Source: Bacteroidota bacterium (lineage in GTDB: Bacteria; Bacteroidota; Bacteroidia; Bacteroidales; JAAYUG01). Taken from it: 64,000 nucleotides of DNA. The DNA is taken from contig JAKPTE010000016.1 of assembly GCA_029571215.1 (NCBI GenBank), forward strand, positions 157,500 through 221,499. The letters are read 5' to 3'. Of this stretch, positions 33,139 to 45,200 are shown in pieces. The notes below the pieces were generated by a model, which worked only from the letters and a program-made list of their open reading frames with translations, was not told the origin of the DNA and did not search any database. The position numbers and the translations under genes were made by a program. The first letter of the stretch is position 1, and every line of letters starts with the position of its first letter.

Positions 33139-36100
33139 AACAGTGGAACTAATCCTTATCAGTTTTATCGGACCCAGTAAACCAGACTTTTTAAGAGGTT
33201 TGTTTTTATCAAGGTACAATTCAACGGGGGCACTTGTCCAGACAGAACTGACTTTCCCTTTTTCGATATAATCGCCAATTATACGGTTTCTGTAAACGTT
33301 GTTCACCTCAACCTCCAGTTCATTTTCCTTTGAAAGGACACCCCGGACAGGAAGCATTATAAATGGATTCCAAACATACCCGAGATGTTGGTTATTGAGT
33401 GTCACCCTTGCCGTAGATCCTATTTCGCCAAGTGAAAGTAACACCGAATCATTCCCTGTAAGATACTCTTCAGGAACAGAAAATTTCAGATGGTATGTAC
33501 CTGTTCCCGAAAAATACTTGATAGCAGGATCGGTAGATTCAGACCATGAAGCGAGTCGGGTGATTTCTATTGATTTAATATCTACAGGATATGATGAGGA
33601 GAAGCTTAGTGTACCAGTTACATTCTCAATACAGAAGGTATCAGGAGAACTAAGTTTTACCGAAATGGTTTTCCCTCCGGCATACCGCATGACATATTCT
33701 CCCGGCACTGCCGAAAATGATTTGATTTTATTATCCTCCCACCATACAACAGGGGCATGAGGCAAAGAAGAAACCCTGCCAGCAGAAGGAAAAATCTGAT
33801 CTTTGCCAAAGTAGACACTCTCAATGTACTTCCCGCTGTTCGTACCGGTAAAGACTACCAGCATCGATTCTCTCGGTTTAAGGGAAAGAGGCAAACAAAT
33901 ACGACCGTCTTTAAGATAACGGTAAACGGCAGGGCGCATAATTGTTCCGTCAACAGGATTCCATATTTCGGGAGAGCGCGCACTTGTGTTGAAAATCCCT
34001 TCCCTCACAAGGACAGAATCAGTCTGGTTGAACAGGAAGAAAACATCAGCCATTTCGGTCTTTTTATGGATAAACATCAGTTTTAGCGAATCGGGTTGTC
34101 CTGTTTCAAACTCCGGAAAGATATTTATCTTTTTTAGAAGTTCCGGCAGTGGCTTTCCCCAGTAAACTTTACCTTTGCCATATTTGTTTTCGGTATAGTT
34201 CTTTCCATCAATAGGTCCCCAGATTCTGGCAGTCATTATATCAAACTCTTTTTTCCCTGGCTCATCTTTCAGCGATAGTAGTCTTTTGGGGCGTGGTCCG
34301 TAAAGATTGGCTCCCTGCTTCACCAGTTTTTCAATTGCTTCAAGGGTGGCAAGGTTCATCCCGCTGGCAGGCGGGAGAATAAGCAGATCATATTCCGAAC
34401 CGTCACAAAGTATTTTGTTCTTCTTTTCTTTTGTTTTGGAAATGAGAATATCCTGGTTGCATACCGAAACAGGGTAGCCAAAAGGTAATTTCAAATCGGC
34501 AAGAAAATCAAGGGCCTGCGGCTGCTGATCGCCGGTGTATGCGAGCAATCGTGCTACCTGCCTGCCGTTCTGAAGGACAGCCTGAATCCGGGCATGATAG
34601 GTCAACCAGTCGGAAAGATGTTCCCAATAAAGATTATTCCGGTTGAAATGAGAGCCCCAAAGCAACAGGGTCATACCGGGTTTACGGTCAAACGGCTGGT
34701 GCACATAGCTGTGCAGGATGAACTGATTGATACCACTGCAGTATGCTCTGTCGCCAAAGCATTTGAGATCCCATGGCGATTCACTGTAATGCGCCTGTGC
34801 TGTATAGGATTCTGCTGCCATAACCGGTTTATTGTACATTGCAGCAGCAAATGCAGGGAAATTATATTCAGGTTGAAAAGCCGGGGTATATTCAGGAAAT
34901 GAAGTAGCCTGATTATGACCCGCCCAAAATTCAAACATCGGCAGGTCGGCATAGGAATTTGCTCTCAAGATATCCAGGGGCGGATATCCGACTCCCCCAT
35001 AGATAACTTCGGCATGGAAATCCATACCGAGGCGATGGCAGAGCTGGCTGAAGTGTTTGTAATAATTTTCTTCAATAAGTTCTGCAATTGTTTTTCTGAA
35101 ATCGTAAAGAAAGGCCTCCATTTGTTCCGGCTGAGCCACGTTCATACCACACAGCACAGGCAACCATGGCATAATATTATAGCCGCGCCGCTTTTCAAAC
35201 TCAGCTGGGAAATTACCTGTCCAATTCTGGTATCCACACTCCCAACTGTCAATAAAAATGTACCGGAATGTACTTCCGGCCAGAGAACCAGCTTCCTTTA
35301 TGAGTCGGGCAGGAAAGTTCTCAAAATGAACATTCAGGGCAACCGTATCCATTTTATCACATTCCAGACCGGTTCCTTCGGGTGTTGCAGGAGCATTAAC
35401 AGCACCGGTAGTTGTATACCCAAACCTCAGGATAGCCCAATTCCCGTTGGGAGCATCCCAGGAGAAGAGACCTTCGGAATTCATGAAGGCAGTAACATCA
35501 ATGGTATTAGGCATTTGGGGATAGTTTTCTGCAGCCACCACTGCAGGAACCCCATCAAAATCATACATATTGCCTGCTTTTGACGAAACCGTTTTTGCCA
35601 TGAATGAAGATATAACTGGCGCAAACAAAGGCTTCTCTTCAGCTTTCAGTAATTCAGCTTCCGCAATGGTGAATGGCAGAAAACCCGGATCAGTAATATC
35701 ATCAATCTGTAAGAGATAAAATCTGAATTCAGAAGGAGGTATTTCAATTCCGACACTTTCGTTCAGTCCTTTGATGTCAAAACTAGTAATTTCTTTAAAT
35801 GACCGGCCATTATCAGACCCCCAGAGAGAATATTGACTTACAAATTTCGATATATCACTCCATGAAAACCGCATGCGAGGATGAATAACAATTTTGTCAG
35901 CATGGAAAGGCTGTTCAAATGCAAACTCGATCCGGTAACCTTTTCCAACTTGTACGGCACTGAGCGGATTCCCGTCGGCAAGTATATCTCCGGGGATTAC
36001 TTCGCTTCCTTTGTTCCCGGCTCCGAACATTCTGACAAACACATCTGTCGAAGCATTTAAGTTGTTTCCCGATATGACAGTAATTTTGGGACGAGCAGTT

Positions 36101-36657
36101 TGAAATGAACCTTGAATTTCATTAGTCTTTACGGCAACCACAGCAACATCCCGGTAGAAATCTTTTTCACACCATGGTTTCTGAAGCTGAACTGAAACCT
36201 TTTTTCCCCCCGTAACAATTGTTTTTGACCACACGTACTGTTTCATCGACATTTCAGGGGTAATCCATGGCCCTCCGCTGGAACTCCACCCGTCACAATT
36301 GTGTGCGCCAAGGACTATACCCAATCGGTCAGCCTCCTGAACAGCCCATCGGAACATATCGTACCAGTCAGGGGAATTAAATTTTACACGGGGAATCCCA
36401 AAATCTTTACCGCCAAAAAGTCCAACATTCAAAATGGTCGCCTGGCTTACACCCTGTTGTTTCATTGCCTCGAGATCCCTGGTTATACCTTCTTTTGTAA
36501 TATTACCATCCATCCAGTGCCACCATACACGCACCTGTTCTGTCGAAGAAGGATGTTTAAACTTTTCTCTTAGTAGGATGGATCCTTGTCGTTGGCATCC
36601 TGTCATCATGAGTATAAAACCCAAAATACTGAAGAAGAGTACTCTGAAAGGTTTCAT
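33133..36657 (-). CDS. GH106-type alpha-L-rhamnosidase lipoprotein
   Basis: A large enzyme of about 1174 residues with a lipoprotein signal ending MMTGC. The N-terminal part has family features RVWWHWMDGNITKEGITRDL and the middle a TIM-barrel-like region with GAHNCDGWSSSGGPW, IDSWECGYQNW and MAAESYTAQ. The C-terminus is a beta-sandwich with SLGEIGSTARVTLNN. GH106 enzymes remove terminal alpha-L-rhamnose from plant or microbial polysaccharides. The ATG at 36657 is preferred over 36669 because the -7 box at 36685-36678 puts the transcript start near 36670. No SusC/SusD pair is adjacent. Confidence 0.8.
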   Translation of the reverse strand: MKPFRVLFFSILGFILMMTGCQRQGSILLREKFKHPSSTEQVRVWWHWMDGNITKEGITRDLEAMKQQGVSQATILNVGLFGGKDFGIPRVKFNSPDWYDMFRWAVQEADRLGIVLGAHNCDGWSSSGGPWITPEMSMKQYVWSKTIVTGGKKVSVQLQKPWCEKDFYRDVAVVAVKTNEIQGSFQTARPKITVISGNNLNASTDVFVRMFGAGNKGSEVIPGDILADGNPLSAVQVGKGYRIEFAFEQPFHADKIVIHPRMRFSWSDISKFVSQYSLWGSDNGRSFKEITSFDIKGLNESVGIEIPPSEFRFYLLQIDDITDPGFLPFTIAEAELLKAEEKPLFAPVISSFMAKTVSSKAGNMYDFDGVPAVVAAENYPQMPNTIDVTAFMNSEGLFSWDAPNGNWAILRFGYTTTGAVNAPATPEGTGLECDKMDTVALNVHFENFPARLIKEAGSLAGSTFRYIFIDSWECGYQNWTGNFPAEFEKRRGYNIMPWLPVLCGMNVAQPEQMEAFLYDFRKTIAELIEENYYKHFSQLCHRLGMDFHAEVIYGGVGYPPLDILRANSYADLPMFEFWAGHNQATSFPEYTPAFQPEYNFPAFAAAMYNKPVMAAESYTAQAHYSESPWDLKCFGDRAYCSGINQFILHSYVHQPFDRKPGMTLLLWGSHFNRNNLYWEHLSDWLTYHARIQAVLQNGRQVARLLAYTGDQQPQALDFLADLKLPFGYPVSVCNQDILISKTKEKKNKILCDGSEYDLLILPPASGMNLATLEAIEKLVKQGANLYGPRPKRLLSLKDEPGKKEFDIMTARIWGPIDGKNYTENKYGKGKVYWGKPLPELLKKINIFPEFETGQPDSLKLMFIHKKTEMADVFFLFNQTDSVLVREGIFNTSARSPEIWNPVDGTIMRPAVYRYLKDGRICLPLSLKPRESMLVVFTGTNSGKYIESVYFGKDQIFPSAGRVSSLPHAPVVWWEDNKIKSFSAVPGEYVMRYAGGKTISVKLSSPDTFCIENVTGTLSFSSSYPVDIKSIEITRLASWSESTDPAIKYFSGTGTYHLKFSVPEEYLTGNDSVLLSLGEIGSTARVTLNNQHLGYVWNPFIMLPVRGVLSKENELEVEVNNVYRNRIIGDYIEKGKVSSVWTSAPVELYLDKNKPLKKSGLLGPIKLIRISSTVL

Positions 36658-36677
36658 GGAAATAAGCATTAAAAAGC

Positions 36678-36685
36678 CAAAAATA
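36678..36685 (-). promoter_or_regulatory. -7 box of the GH106 gene
   Basis: TATTTTTG on the minus strand, with TTTT in the -33 position 19 bp upstream (36708-36705). Confidence 0.4.
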
Positions 36686-36763
36686 TTGACTATGCAAATT
36701 ACTAAAAATTGCTTTTAGGAGAAAATTTCTTATTTTTATTTGATAATCAAAACAGTAAATAAA

Positions 36764-37237
36764 ATGAAACATCCATTCTGCCTGGTCGTTTTATTTCTGA
36801 CCGGTTTTTTTCTGACATCAAGTTGTACGAGCACTTCAACCTCAAAACTTATTAGTATTGAAGACTATACATTTGCCCGTGCTGATGAATCGGGAAATCT
36901 GAATCCGGTTGCTTCGCCTTCCACCTTCCAAAAAGGAGAAAAAGTTCATCTGGTTCTCCTACATGTTGGACCATTCAAAAAAGATTCCACGGGGCTTAAC
37001 TGGTTCGATATGGACATCCATGTTTCAGGTCCAGACGGTACCGAGATCAATTCTGGGGAATCTTTGCTTGGTGAGAGCGGTCACATTGATTTGCCTGAAA
37101 ATTATGCCAAGTCACCCTTCGCTTCCTTTCAGACCGATGAATCAATGCAAAGTGGCAAGTATAAATTCACTGTAACCATCTACGACAGGATTGGAAAGGG
37201 GAAAGCTACCTTATCGGCCTTTTTCAACCTTGAATAA
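36764..37237 (+). CDS. Lipoprotein of unknown function, 157 aa
   Basis: The signal MKHPFCLVVLFLTGFFLTSSC ends in a lipobox (LTSSC), so the mature protein is membrane-anchored. The remainder looks like a single beta-sandwich: GEKVHLVLLHVGPF, WFDMDIHVSGPDG and SGKYKFTVTIYDRIGKGK suggest an immunoglobulin-like fold. I do not recognise the family. The in-frame TTG at 36740 is rejected in favour of this ATG, which starts the signal peptide directly. Divergent from GH106. Confidence 0.75.
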   Translation: MKHPFCLVVLFLTGFFLTSSCTSTSTSKLISIEDYTFARADESGNLNPVASPSTFQKGEKVHLVLLHVGPFKKDSTGLNWFDMDIHVSGPDGTEINSGESLLGESGHIDLPENYAKSPFASFQTDESMQSGKYKFTVTIYDRIGKGKATLSAFFNLE

Positions 37238-37550
37238 AGCAGAATGATTTGATGGATTAAAACATTTTCCTGAAAAGAAATTTCCCATTTGCAATTACTT
37301 GCTAAAACTTCCCGACGAATTCGATTTCGAATTCAGAAAGGTACAAATCGGGTTTTCCAGCAGGAAAGTACTTGTAGTACAATCGTGCTTTTCTCCCCAA
37401 TTTTGTACTGCAGTTTTTCTGCTGAATATCTTCTTCTGAGCCGGTTGGCTGAAGGGAAGGATACCAGATAATTGATACAGACTGAATTTAAGAAGACAAA
37501 AAAAGGGCTGTTACGGTATTTCGAACAGCCCCTCTTAATGCAATGTATGC
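37238..37550. other. Intergenic stretch between convergent genes
   Basis: About 310 bp without a credible gene. It contains a perfect palindrome GAATTCGA-TT-TCGAATTC at 37317-37334 and, near its right end, the terminator of the rpoC transcript. No U-run follows the palindrome on either strand. Confidence 0.6.
37498..37531 (-). terminator. Intrinsic terminator of the rpoBC transcript
   Basis: On the minus strand GGGCTGTT and AACAGCCC form a perfect 8-bp stem around an 11-base loop, followed by seven T. It lies 20 bp beyond the DUF3467 stop. Confidence 0.88.
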
Positions 37551-37868
37551 TCAGGCTTCTCCAGCCGGTCCGAATGTCATAGGAATTACATTCGGACCAG
37601 GTTCCACCACTTTGATTGGCCCGTGGGTAGCCTCGTATTTGGCAATATTGTCTTTTAAAGCCATTAAAAGACGTTTGGTATGCTCCGGAGTAAGGATAAT
37701 ACGGGACTTTACTTCGGCTTTGGGAATTCCTGGCATAATCCGCACAAAATCAATCACAAATTCCGAAGAAGAGTGGGTTATAATAGCAAGATTGGAATAG
37801 GTACCCTGCGCCACGTCTTCCTTCAGCTCAATGTTGATTTGGTTTACAGGAGGATTCTTTTCGTCCAT
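37551..37868 (-). CDS. DUF3467 domain protein
   Basis: A 105-residue soluble protein with the DUF3467 pattern: EDVAQGTYSNLAIITHSSSEFVIDF-type strands, DFVRIMPGIPKAEVKSRII and LTPEHTKRLLMALKDNIAKY. Its function is unknown. It lies 16 bp after rpoC, a placement I associate with Bacteroidota, and a strong terminator follows, so it is the last gene of the RNA polymerase transcript. Confidence 0.85.
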   Translation of the reverse strand: MDEKNPPVNQINIELKEDVAQGTYSNLAIITHSSSEFVIDFVRIMPGIPKAEVKSRIILTPEHTKRLLMALKDNIAKYEATHGPIKVVEPGPNVIPMTFGPAGEA

Positions 37869-37884
37869 ATCAAGGTATGTTTGA

Positions 37885-40800
37885 TTATTCCTCTACCACT
37901 TCAGCGTCTTTGGTTTTTCCCGCAGCAGCTAAAGCTTGGTATTCTTCCATGGAACCAACAATCAGGTCATTGTACTGACGAAGTCCTGTTCCGGCCGGAA
38001 TGAGATGACCAACAATGACATTCTCCTTAAGGCCTTCGAGTAGGTCAACTTTTCCATATATGGCAGCCTCATTAAGGACTTTAGTGGTTTCCTGGAAGGA
38101 AGCGGCCGATATCCAGCTTTCAGTCTGCAGGGCAGCGCGGGTAATCCCCTGAAGTATCTGGGACGATGTGGCCGGAACTGCATCGCGGGCTTCAATAAGT
38201 TTCAAGTCCTTGCGCTTGAGCATGGAGTTTTCATCACGCAGTTTCCTGGCTGTTATGATCTGCCCGGCTTTGACTGTCTGAGAATCTCCCGGATCAACCA
38301 CAACCTTTTTACCATAAATCCAGTCATTTTCCTCCATGAATTCCCACTTATCAACTATCTGCCTTTCAAGGAAGCGGGTATCACCCGGATCGACTATTTC
38401 CACCTTTCTCATCATCTGGCGGACAATTACCTCAAAGTGCTTGTCGTTGATTTTAACCCCCTGCATTCTGTATACTTCCTGAACCTCGTTTACAATGTAT
38501 TCCTGCACCTGGGTAGGACCTTTAATAGCCAGAATATCGCTGGGAGAAATCGCTCCGTCTGACAGAGGTGTTCCTGCTTTAACGTAGTCGTTTTCCTGAA
38601 CAAGAATCTGACGCAAAAGCGGTACAAGGTATTTTTTCACTTCCCCTGTTTTTGGGGTAATGATAATTTCACGATTTCCACGTTTCACCTTTCCGAAGGA
38701 AACCTCACCGTCAATTTCGGCAACAATGGCAGGATTTGACGGGTTACGCGCTTCAAAAAGTTCGGTTACACGCGGCAGACCACCGGTAATATCGCCCGAC
38801 TTTCCAACAGCACGGGGTATCTTAACAAGAATATCCCCTGCCTGCACCTCCTGATTCTCTTCAACCATGATATGGGCACTGACAGGCAGGTTATACATTT
38901 TAAGAAGATTACCGGCCTTATCGTGAATCCTGATGGCAGGGTTCTTTGATTTATCGCAGGTTTCGATAATAACCTTATCACGGAAACCCGTTTGCTCATC
39001 TGATTCTTCGCGGTAGGTAAGACCTTCTATTACATGTTCGAATTCCACTTTACCGCTTGTTTCAGCAATAATCACTGCATTGTAAGGGTCCCATTCGCAG
39101 ATCAGATCACCCTTTTTCACCTCATCCCCATTGTTGATATAAAGCCGGGAACCGTAAGGTATATTCTGTGTAATCAGGGCGATACGGGTATTCTTATCAA
39201 CAATGCGCAATTCGGCAAGCCGGCCGATAACGATCTGCACTTTCTGATCTTTTTCAACCTTTTCAACAGTACGCAGTTCCTCAATTTCAGCAATTCCATC
39301 ATACCTGGCTACAATGCTTGATTCCAGCATGATATTGGAGGCAGTACCTCCAACGTGGAAGGTACGAAGGGTAAGCTGGGTACCCGGCTCACCGATACTC
39401 TGTGCGGCGATAACTCCAACGGCTTCCCCAATCTGTACCATACGCCCGGTGGCAAGATTCCTTCCGTAGCATTTGGCACAAACACCCTTCCTCGACTCAC
39501 AGGTTAGTACCGAACGAATTTCAACCTGCTCAATCGGACTGTCTTCAATAATCTGACAGATTTCTTCCGTAAGTTCTTCGCCGGCAGCAACAATAAGCTT
39601 TCCGGTAGTAGGATGGTAAATGTCATGAACGCTGGTACGACCGAGAATTCTCTCATAAAGCGATTCCACAACCTCTTCATTGTCCTTGATGGCCGTAGCT
39701 ACCAGACCACGTAACGTACCGCAATCCTGCTCTGTAATTACAACATCCTGCGAAACATCAACCAGACGACGGGTAAGATAACCGGCATCAGCCGTTTTCA
39801 GAGCAGTATCAGCAAGACCTTTACGAGCTCCGTGGGTACTGATAAAGTATTCGAGAACCGAAAGCCCCTCCTTGAAGTTGGAGAGAATCGGGTTTTCAAT
39901 AATTTCACTGGTTGTGGATCCCGATTTCTGGGGTTTTGCCATCAAACCTCGCATTCCCGAAAGCTGACGAATCTGTTCCTTTGATCCACGTGCACCGGAA
40001 TCAAGCATCATGTAAACCGGATTGAATCCCTGCTTGTCTTCCGACAGACGCTTCATTAGGGTCGAGGTCAACCGTGCATTGGTATGGGTCCAGATATCAA
40101 TAATCTGATTGTACCGTTCATTGTTGGTGATGAAACCCATATTATAGGTCGACATTACTTCATCCACCTGCTTGTAGCCTTCTTCGACCAACTTATCCTT
40201 TTCTTCCGGAACAATAACATCATCGAGGTTAAAGGAAAGACCGCCACGGAAGGCCCATTCGAAGCCAAGATTTTTGATATCGTCAAGGAATTTGGCTGTT
40301 TTGGCTGTTCCGGCCTGCTTGAGTACCCGACCAATGATATCTCTTAGTGATTTCTTGGTAAGAAGTTCATTGATGAATCCTATTTCCTTCGGAACCACTT
40401 CGTTGAAAAGCACGCGGCCAACCGTCGTTTCAATCAGCTTTGGCCTTTCCATGCCGTTTTCATCTTTTTCTTTAATTCTAACTTTAATAACAGCATGAAG
40501 GTCAACGCGTTTCTCATTATGAGCAATAATCACTTCTTCAGGTGAATAGAAGGTCAGCCCTTCGCCTTTCACTTTATGGTCTGGAGTACTTTTTCTTGCT
40601 TTGGTGATATAGTACAGTCCCAGCACCATGTCCTGGGAAGGAACGGTAATAGGAGCGCCGTTTGCCGGATTGAGAATATTATGGGAAGCGAGCATGAGAA
40701 GCTGGGCTTCAAGGATGGCAGCATTTCCAAGCGGAAGATGAACCGCCATCTGGTCACCGTCGAAGTCGGCGTTAAATGCAGTACATACAAGAGGGTGAAG

Positions 40801-42180
40801 CTGAATGGCTTTCCCTTCAATCAGTTTTGGCTGGAAGGCCTGAATACCCAGCCTGTGAAGTGTCGGTGCACGGTTCAACAAAACAGGATGGCCCTTCAGA
40901 ACATTTTCCAAAATGTCCCAGACAACAGGATCTTTCCGGTCAACAATCTTTTTGGCTGACTTAACGGTTTTTACAATGCCTCTCTCAATCAGTTTCCTGA
41001 TAATAAAAGGCTTGTAAAGTTCTGCTGCCATGTCTTTGGGAAGCCCGCACTCATGAAGGTTCAGTTCAGGACCTACCACAATAACCGAACGGGCAGAATA
41101 ATCAACACGTTTACCAAGCAGGTTCTGACGGAAACGGCCTTGTTTCCCTTTCAGACTGTCGCTGAGCGATTTCAGCGGCCTGTTGGCATCGGTTTTCACT
41201 GCGTTGGCTTTCCGGGAATTATCAAACAATGAATCAACAGCTTCCTGAAGCATTCGCTTTTCATTACGAAGAATGACTTCCGGAGCCTTAATTTCAATAA
41301 GCCTTTTCAGTCGGTTGTTTCTTATGATCACACGCCGGTAAAGATCATTGAGGTCGGAAGTGGCAAACCGGCCACCGTCGAGTGGTACAAGCGGTCTGAG
41401 TTCAGGAGGAATAACCGGAATAACCTTCATGATCATCCATTCAGGCCGGTTAACTTCCTTTGATTCACGGAAAGCTTCAACAACCTGAAGTCTTTTGAGA
41501 GCTTCCGTTTTCCGCTGCTGGGATGTTTCCGTATTGGCTTTATGCCTCAGATCGTAAGAAAGCTCATCAAGGTTGATCCTTGACAGAAGCATATGAAGGG
41601 CTTCAGCTCCCATACCGGCAATAAACTTGTTGGGATCATTGTCATCAAGGTACTGATTTTCCTTGGGCAATGATTCCATGATATCGAGGTATTCCTCTTC
41701 CGTGAGGAAATCGAGGGTTTGAATACCTTCCGAAGCCTTGATACCCGGTTGAATAACCACATACCGCTCGTAGTAAATAATGCTGTCGAGTTTTTTGCTG
41801 GGCAAACCAAGCAGATAACCGATTTTATTGGGAAGGGTGCGGAAATACCAGATATGGGCTACGGGCACGACAAGGGAAATATGTCCCATCCGTTCGCGGC
41901 GGACTTTCTTTTCGGTAACTTCCACACCGCAACGATCGCAGACAATCCCCTTATAACGAATTCGCTTGTATTTGCCGCAATGGCATTCATAATCCTTAAC
42001 CGGACCAAAAATCCGTTCGCAGAAAAGACCGTCGCGTTCGGGCTTGTAGGTCCGGTAATTGATGGTTTCGGGTTTAAGAACTTCCCCGCTGGAATGTTCA
42101 AGAATCTCTTCGGGAGAAGCCAAACCGATAGAGATTTTTGTAAAATCACTTTTTGATTTTGTGTCTTTACGCAGGGCCAT
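37885..42180 (-). CDS. rpoC: RNA polymerase beta' subunit
   Basis: Largest RNA polymerase subunit, 1431 residues. The N-terminal zinc-binding region has [20 protein letters not shown] near residues 70-90. The catalytic Mg motif [12 protein letters not shown] is near 470-481. The second zinc site reads [19 protein letters not shown] near 895. The C-terminal clamp elements are complete. It follows rpoB after 46 bp. Confidence 0.98.
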   Translation of the reverse strand: MALRKDTKSKSDFTKISIGLASPEEILEHSSGEVLKPETINYRTYKPERDGLFCERIFGPVKDYECHCGKYKRIRYKGIVCDRCGVEVTEKKVRRERMGHISLVVPVAHIWYFRTLPNKIGYLLGLPSKKLDSIIYYERYVVIQPGIKASEGIQTLDFLTEEEYLDIMESLPKENQYLDDNDPNKFIAGMGAEALHMLLSRINLDELSYDLRHKANTETSQQRKTEALKRLQVVEAFRESKEVNRPEWMIMKVIPVIPPELRPLVPLDGGRFATSDLNDLYRRVIIRNNRLKRLIEIKAPEVILRNEKRMLQEAVDSLFDNSRKANAVKTDANRPLKSLSDSLKGKQGRFRQNLLGKRVDYSARSVIVVGPELNLHECGLPKDMAAELYKPFIIRKLIERGIVKTVKSAKKIVDRKDPVVWDILENVLKGHPVLLNRAPTLHRLGIQAFQPKLIEGKAIQLHPLVCTAFNADFDGDQMAVHLPLGNAAILEAQLLMLASHNILNPANGAPITVPSQDMVLGLYYITKARKSTPDHKVKGEGLTFYSPEEVIIAHNEKRVDLHAVIKVRIKEKDENGMERPKLIETTVGRVLFNEVVPKEIGFINELLTKKSLRDIIGRVLKQAGTAKTAKFLDDIKNLGFEWAFRGGLSFNLDDVIVPEEKDKLVEEGYKQVDEVMSTYNMGFITNNERYNQIIDIWTHTNARLTSTLMKRLSEDKQGFNPVYMMLDSGARGSKEQIRQLSGMRGLMAKPQKSGSTTSEIIENPILSNFKEGLSVLEYFISTHGARKGLADTALKTADAGYLTRRLVDVSQDVVITEQDCGTLRGLVATAIKDNEEVVESLYERILGRTSVHDIYHPTTGKLIVAAGEELTEEICQIIEDSPIEQVEIRSVLTCESRKGVCAKCYGRNLATGRMVQIGEAVGVIAAQSIGEPGTQLTLRTFHVGGTASNIMLESSIVARYDGIAEIEELRTVEKVEKDQKVQIVIGRLAELRIVDKNTRIALITQNIPYGSRLYINNGDEVKKGDLICEWDPYNAVIIAETSGKVEFEHVIEGLTYREESDEQTGFRDKVIIETCDKSKNPAIRIHDKAGNLLKMYNLPVSAHIMVEENQEVQAGDILVKIPRAVGKSGDITGGLPRVTELFEARNPSNPAIVAEIDGEVSFGKVKRGNREIIITPKTGEVKKYLVPLLRQILVQENDYVKAGTPLSDGAISPSDILAIKGPTQVQEYIVNEVQEVYRMQGVKINDKHFEVIVRQMMRKVEIVDPGDTRFLERQIVDKWEFMEENDWIYGKKVVVDPGDSQTVKAGQIITARKLRDENSMLKRKDLKLIEARDAVPATSSQILQGITRAALQTESWISAASFQETTKVLNEAAIYGKVDLLEGLKENVIVGHLIPAGTGLRQYNDLIVGSMEEYQALAAAGKTKDAEVVEE

Positions 42181-42226
42181 TTTATTGAGATTATTAGGAT
42201 TAACAAACTAAACTAACCGACATTAT

Positions 42227-45200
42227 TCAATCAACCAGATTGATGCTCAATCCCAGTCCACGGAGTTCATGCAGAAGTACATTGAACGACTCGGGAATAC
42301 CGGGAGTAGGCATGTTCTCTCCTTTTACAATCGCCTCGTATGCTTTGGCACGTCCAATAACATCATCCGATTTGACGGTGAGAATTTCCTGAAGGATGTG
42401 AGATGCACCGAATGCTTCGAGAGCCCAGACTTCCATTTCACCGAAACGTTGTCCACCAAACTGGGCTTTACCACCAAGGGGCTGCTGGGTGATGAGTGAA
42501 TAAGGTCCGATGGAACGGGCATGCATCTTGTCGTCAACCATGTGACCCAGTTTGAGCATGTATATCATACCCACTGTTGCAGGCTGGTCAAAACGTTCGC
42601 CGGTTCCGCCATCGTATAGGTACGTCTTACCAAAGTCAGGAAGTCCGGCTTTACGGGTATATTCAGTAATCTGGTCCATTTTAGCTCCGTCGAAAATGGG
42701 TGAGGCAAAACGCAGACCCAGTTTATACCCGGCCCAACCCAGTACGGTTTCATAAATCTGACCCAGGTTCATTCGGGATGGCACACCAAGAGGGTTTAAT
42801 ACAATATCAACCGGTGTACCATCTTCAAGGAATGGCATGTCTTCTTCACGAACGATTTTGGATACAATACCCTTGTTCCCGTGGCGACCAGCCATCTTAT
42901 CCCCTACTTTGATCTTCCGTTTCTTGGCAATATAAACCTTGGCCAGTTTAATGATACCAGCAGGAAGTTCATCACCAATGGTGACATTGTACTTTTTGCG
43001 TTTGTAAATACCATCAATTTCCTTGTACTTAACAAGATAATTGTTGATGATGGTTTTAATCAGGTCATTCTTTTCCTTATCCGTTGTCCATTTGTTCGGG
43101 TTGACGGTTGTATAGTCAATTTCCTGAAGAATCTTCTGGGTAAATTTAACCCCTTTGGCTACCACATCCGCACCGTAATAATCTTTAATACCCTGGGAGG
43201 TTTTCCCGTTCACCAGTGTAAAAAGCTTTTCAATCAGTTTCGTCTTCAGTTCCTGGACATTGGCAGTGAATTCATCTTCAATTTTTTGAAGAATAAGCTT
43301 TTCGTTGGTTTTTCCTTTCTTATCCTTCAGCGTGCGGGAAAAGAGTTTTTTGTCGATAACAACGCCTTCGAGTGATGGAGGCGCTTTCAAAGAAGCATCT
43401 TTAACATCGCCTGCCTTATCGCCGAAAATAGCTCTCAGCAATTTTTCCTCGGGTGAGGGATCCGATTCTCCTTTGGGAGTAATCTTACCGATGAGAATAT
43501 CACCGGGTTTCACCTCGGCTCCTATTCTGATCAGTCCGTTCTCATCAAGGTTTCTGGTTGCTTCTTCACTGACGTTTGGTATATCGGCAGTAAGTTCTTC
43601 CATACCTCTCTTGGTATCACGCACTTCGAGAAGGTATTCATCAATATGAATAGAAGTAAAGAAGTCTTCCTTTACAATTCGTTCCGAAATTACAATAGCA
43701 TCCTCAAAGTTGTAACCTTTCCAGGGCATAAAAGCTACCATCAGGTTGCGGCCGAGTGCCAGTTCTCCATCAGCAGTGCCGTAACCTTCTGTAAGGATTT
43801 GTCCTTTCTTTACACGTTCGCCCTTCTGAACAACCGGTTTCAGATTAACACAGGTGTTCTGATTGGTTTTTTTGAATTTTGGAATGATATACCGTTTTAC
43901 TTCGTCTTCAAAGCTTACGAATTTTTCTTCTTCGGTGAGATCGTAGCGGATAACGATTTCGTTGGCATCGACATATTCCACTACGCCGTCATTTTCTGCA
44001 ACGAAAAGAATCCTGGAATCGCGTGCCACAACATCCTCAATACCGGTTCCAACGATTGGAGGTTCGGGTTTGATAAGTGGTACGGCCTGACGCATCATGT
44101 TGGATCCCATCAGGGCGCGGTTGGCATCGTCGTGCTCGAGGAAGGGAATAAGAGAAGCTGCAATGGATGCAATCTGATTGGGGGCCACGTCCATCAGATC
44201 AACATTCTCCGCATCGACATACGGAAAATCTCCGTCATATCTTGCTTTGACCTTCTGGTTGACAAAGGCTCCTGTATCGTCAACCGGGGCGTTAGCCTGG
44301 GCAATAATTTTCGATTCCTCTTCTTCGGCACTGAGATATACTACACCGTCATCAGTCAATTTAACATGTCCTGTCTCAACTTTCCGGTAAGGAGTCTCAA
44401 TAAACCCTAGGTTGTTGATTTTGGCATAGACACAAAGAGAGGAAATAAGGCCAATGTTGGGTCCTTCCGGTGTTTCAATGGGACATAACCTTCCGTAATG
44501 GGTATAATGTACGTCACGTACTTCAAATCCTGCTCTTTCCCTGGAAAGTCCTCCAGGTCCCAGAGCCGACAAACGACGTTTATGGGTCATTTCAGCCAGT
44601 GGGTTGGTCTGATCCATAAACTGTGAAAGTTGGTTGGTCCCGAAGAATGAATTAATTACCGAAGAAAGGGTTTTCGAATTGATTAGGTCGGTAGGAGTAA
44701 ACACCTCATTATCGCGCACATTCATACGTTCCCGGATAGTCCTGGCCATACGGGCAAGGCCAACGGAAAACTGGTTGGCAAGTTGTTCCCCAACCGTACG
44801 TACGCGACGGTTGCTCAGGTGGTCAATATCATCAACATCGGTTTTGGAATTGATCAGTTCAATGAGGTATTTAATAATGCTGATGATATCCTCGCGGGTA
44901 AGGATTTTGGTTTCCATGGGGATGTCGAGCCCGAGTTTTTTATTGATCCGGTAGCGGCCGACATCGCCAAGGTCATATCGTTTGTCGGAAAAGAACAGCT
45001 TATCAATAACGTCGCGTGCTGTTGCTTCGTCGGGAGGTTCAGAGTTACGAAGCTGACGGTAGATATAAAGTACTGCTTCTTTTTCTGAATTGCAGGGGTC
45101 TTTCTGCAATGTATTGTATATGATACTGTAATCACTTTGATTCTGGCTCTCCTTGTGGAGAAGGATAGTTTTTGCTCCCGAATCAACGATCAGGTCAACA

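Noticed and set aside
37289..37471. Plus-strand frame of 60 codons between the lipoprotein and DUF3467
   Set aside because: No promoter, no family features and a composition like the surrounding spacer.
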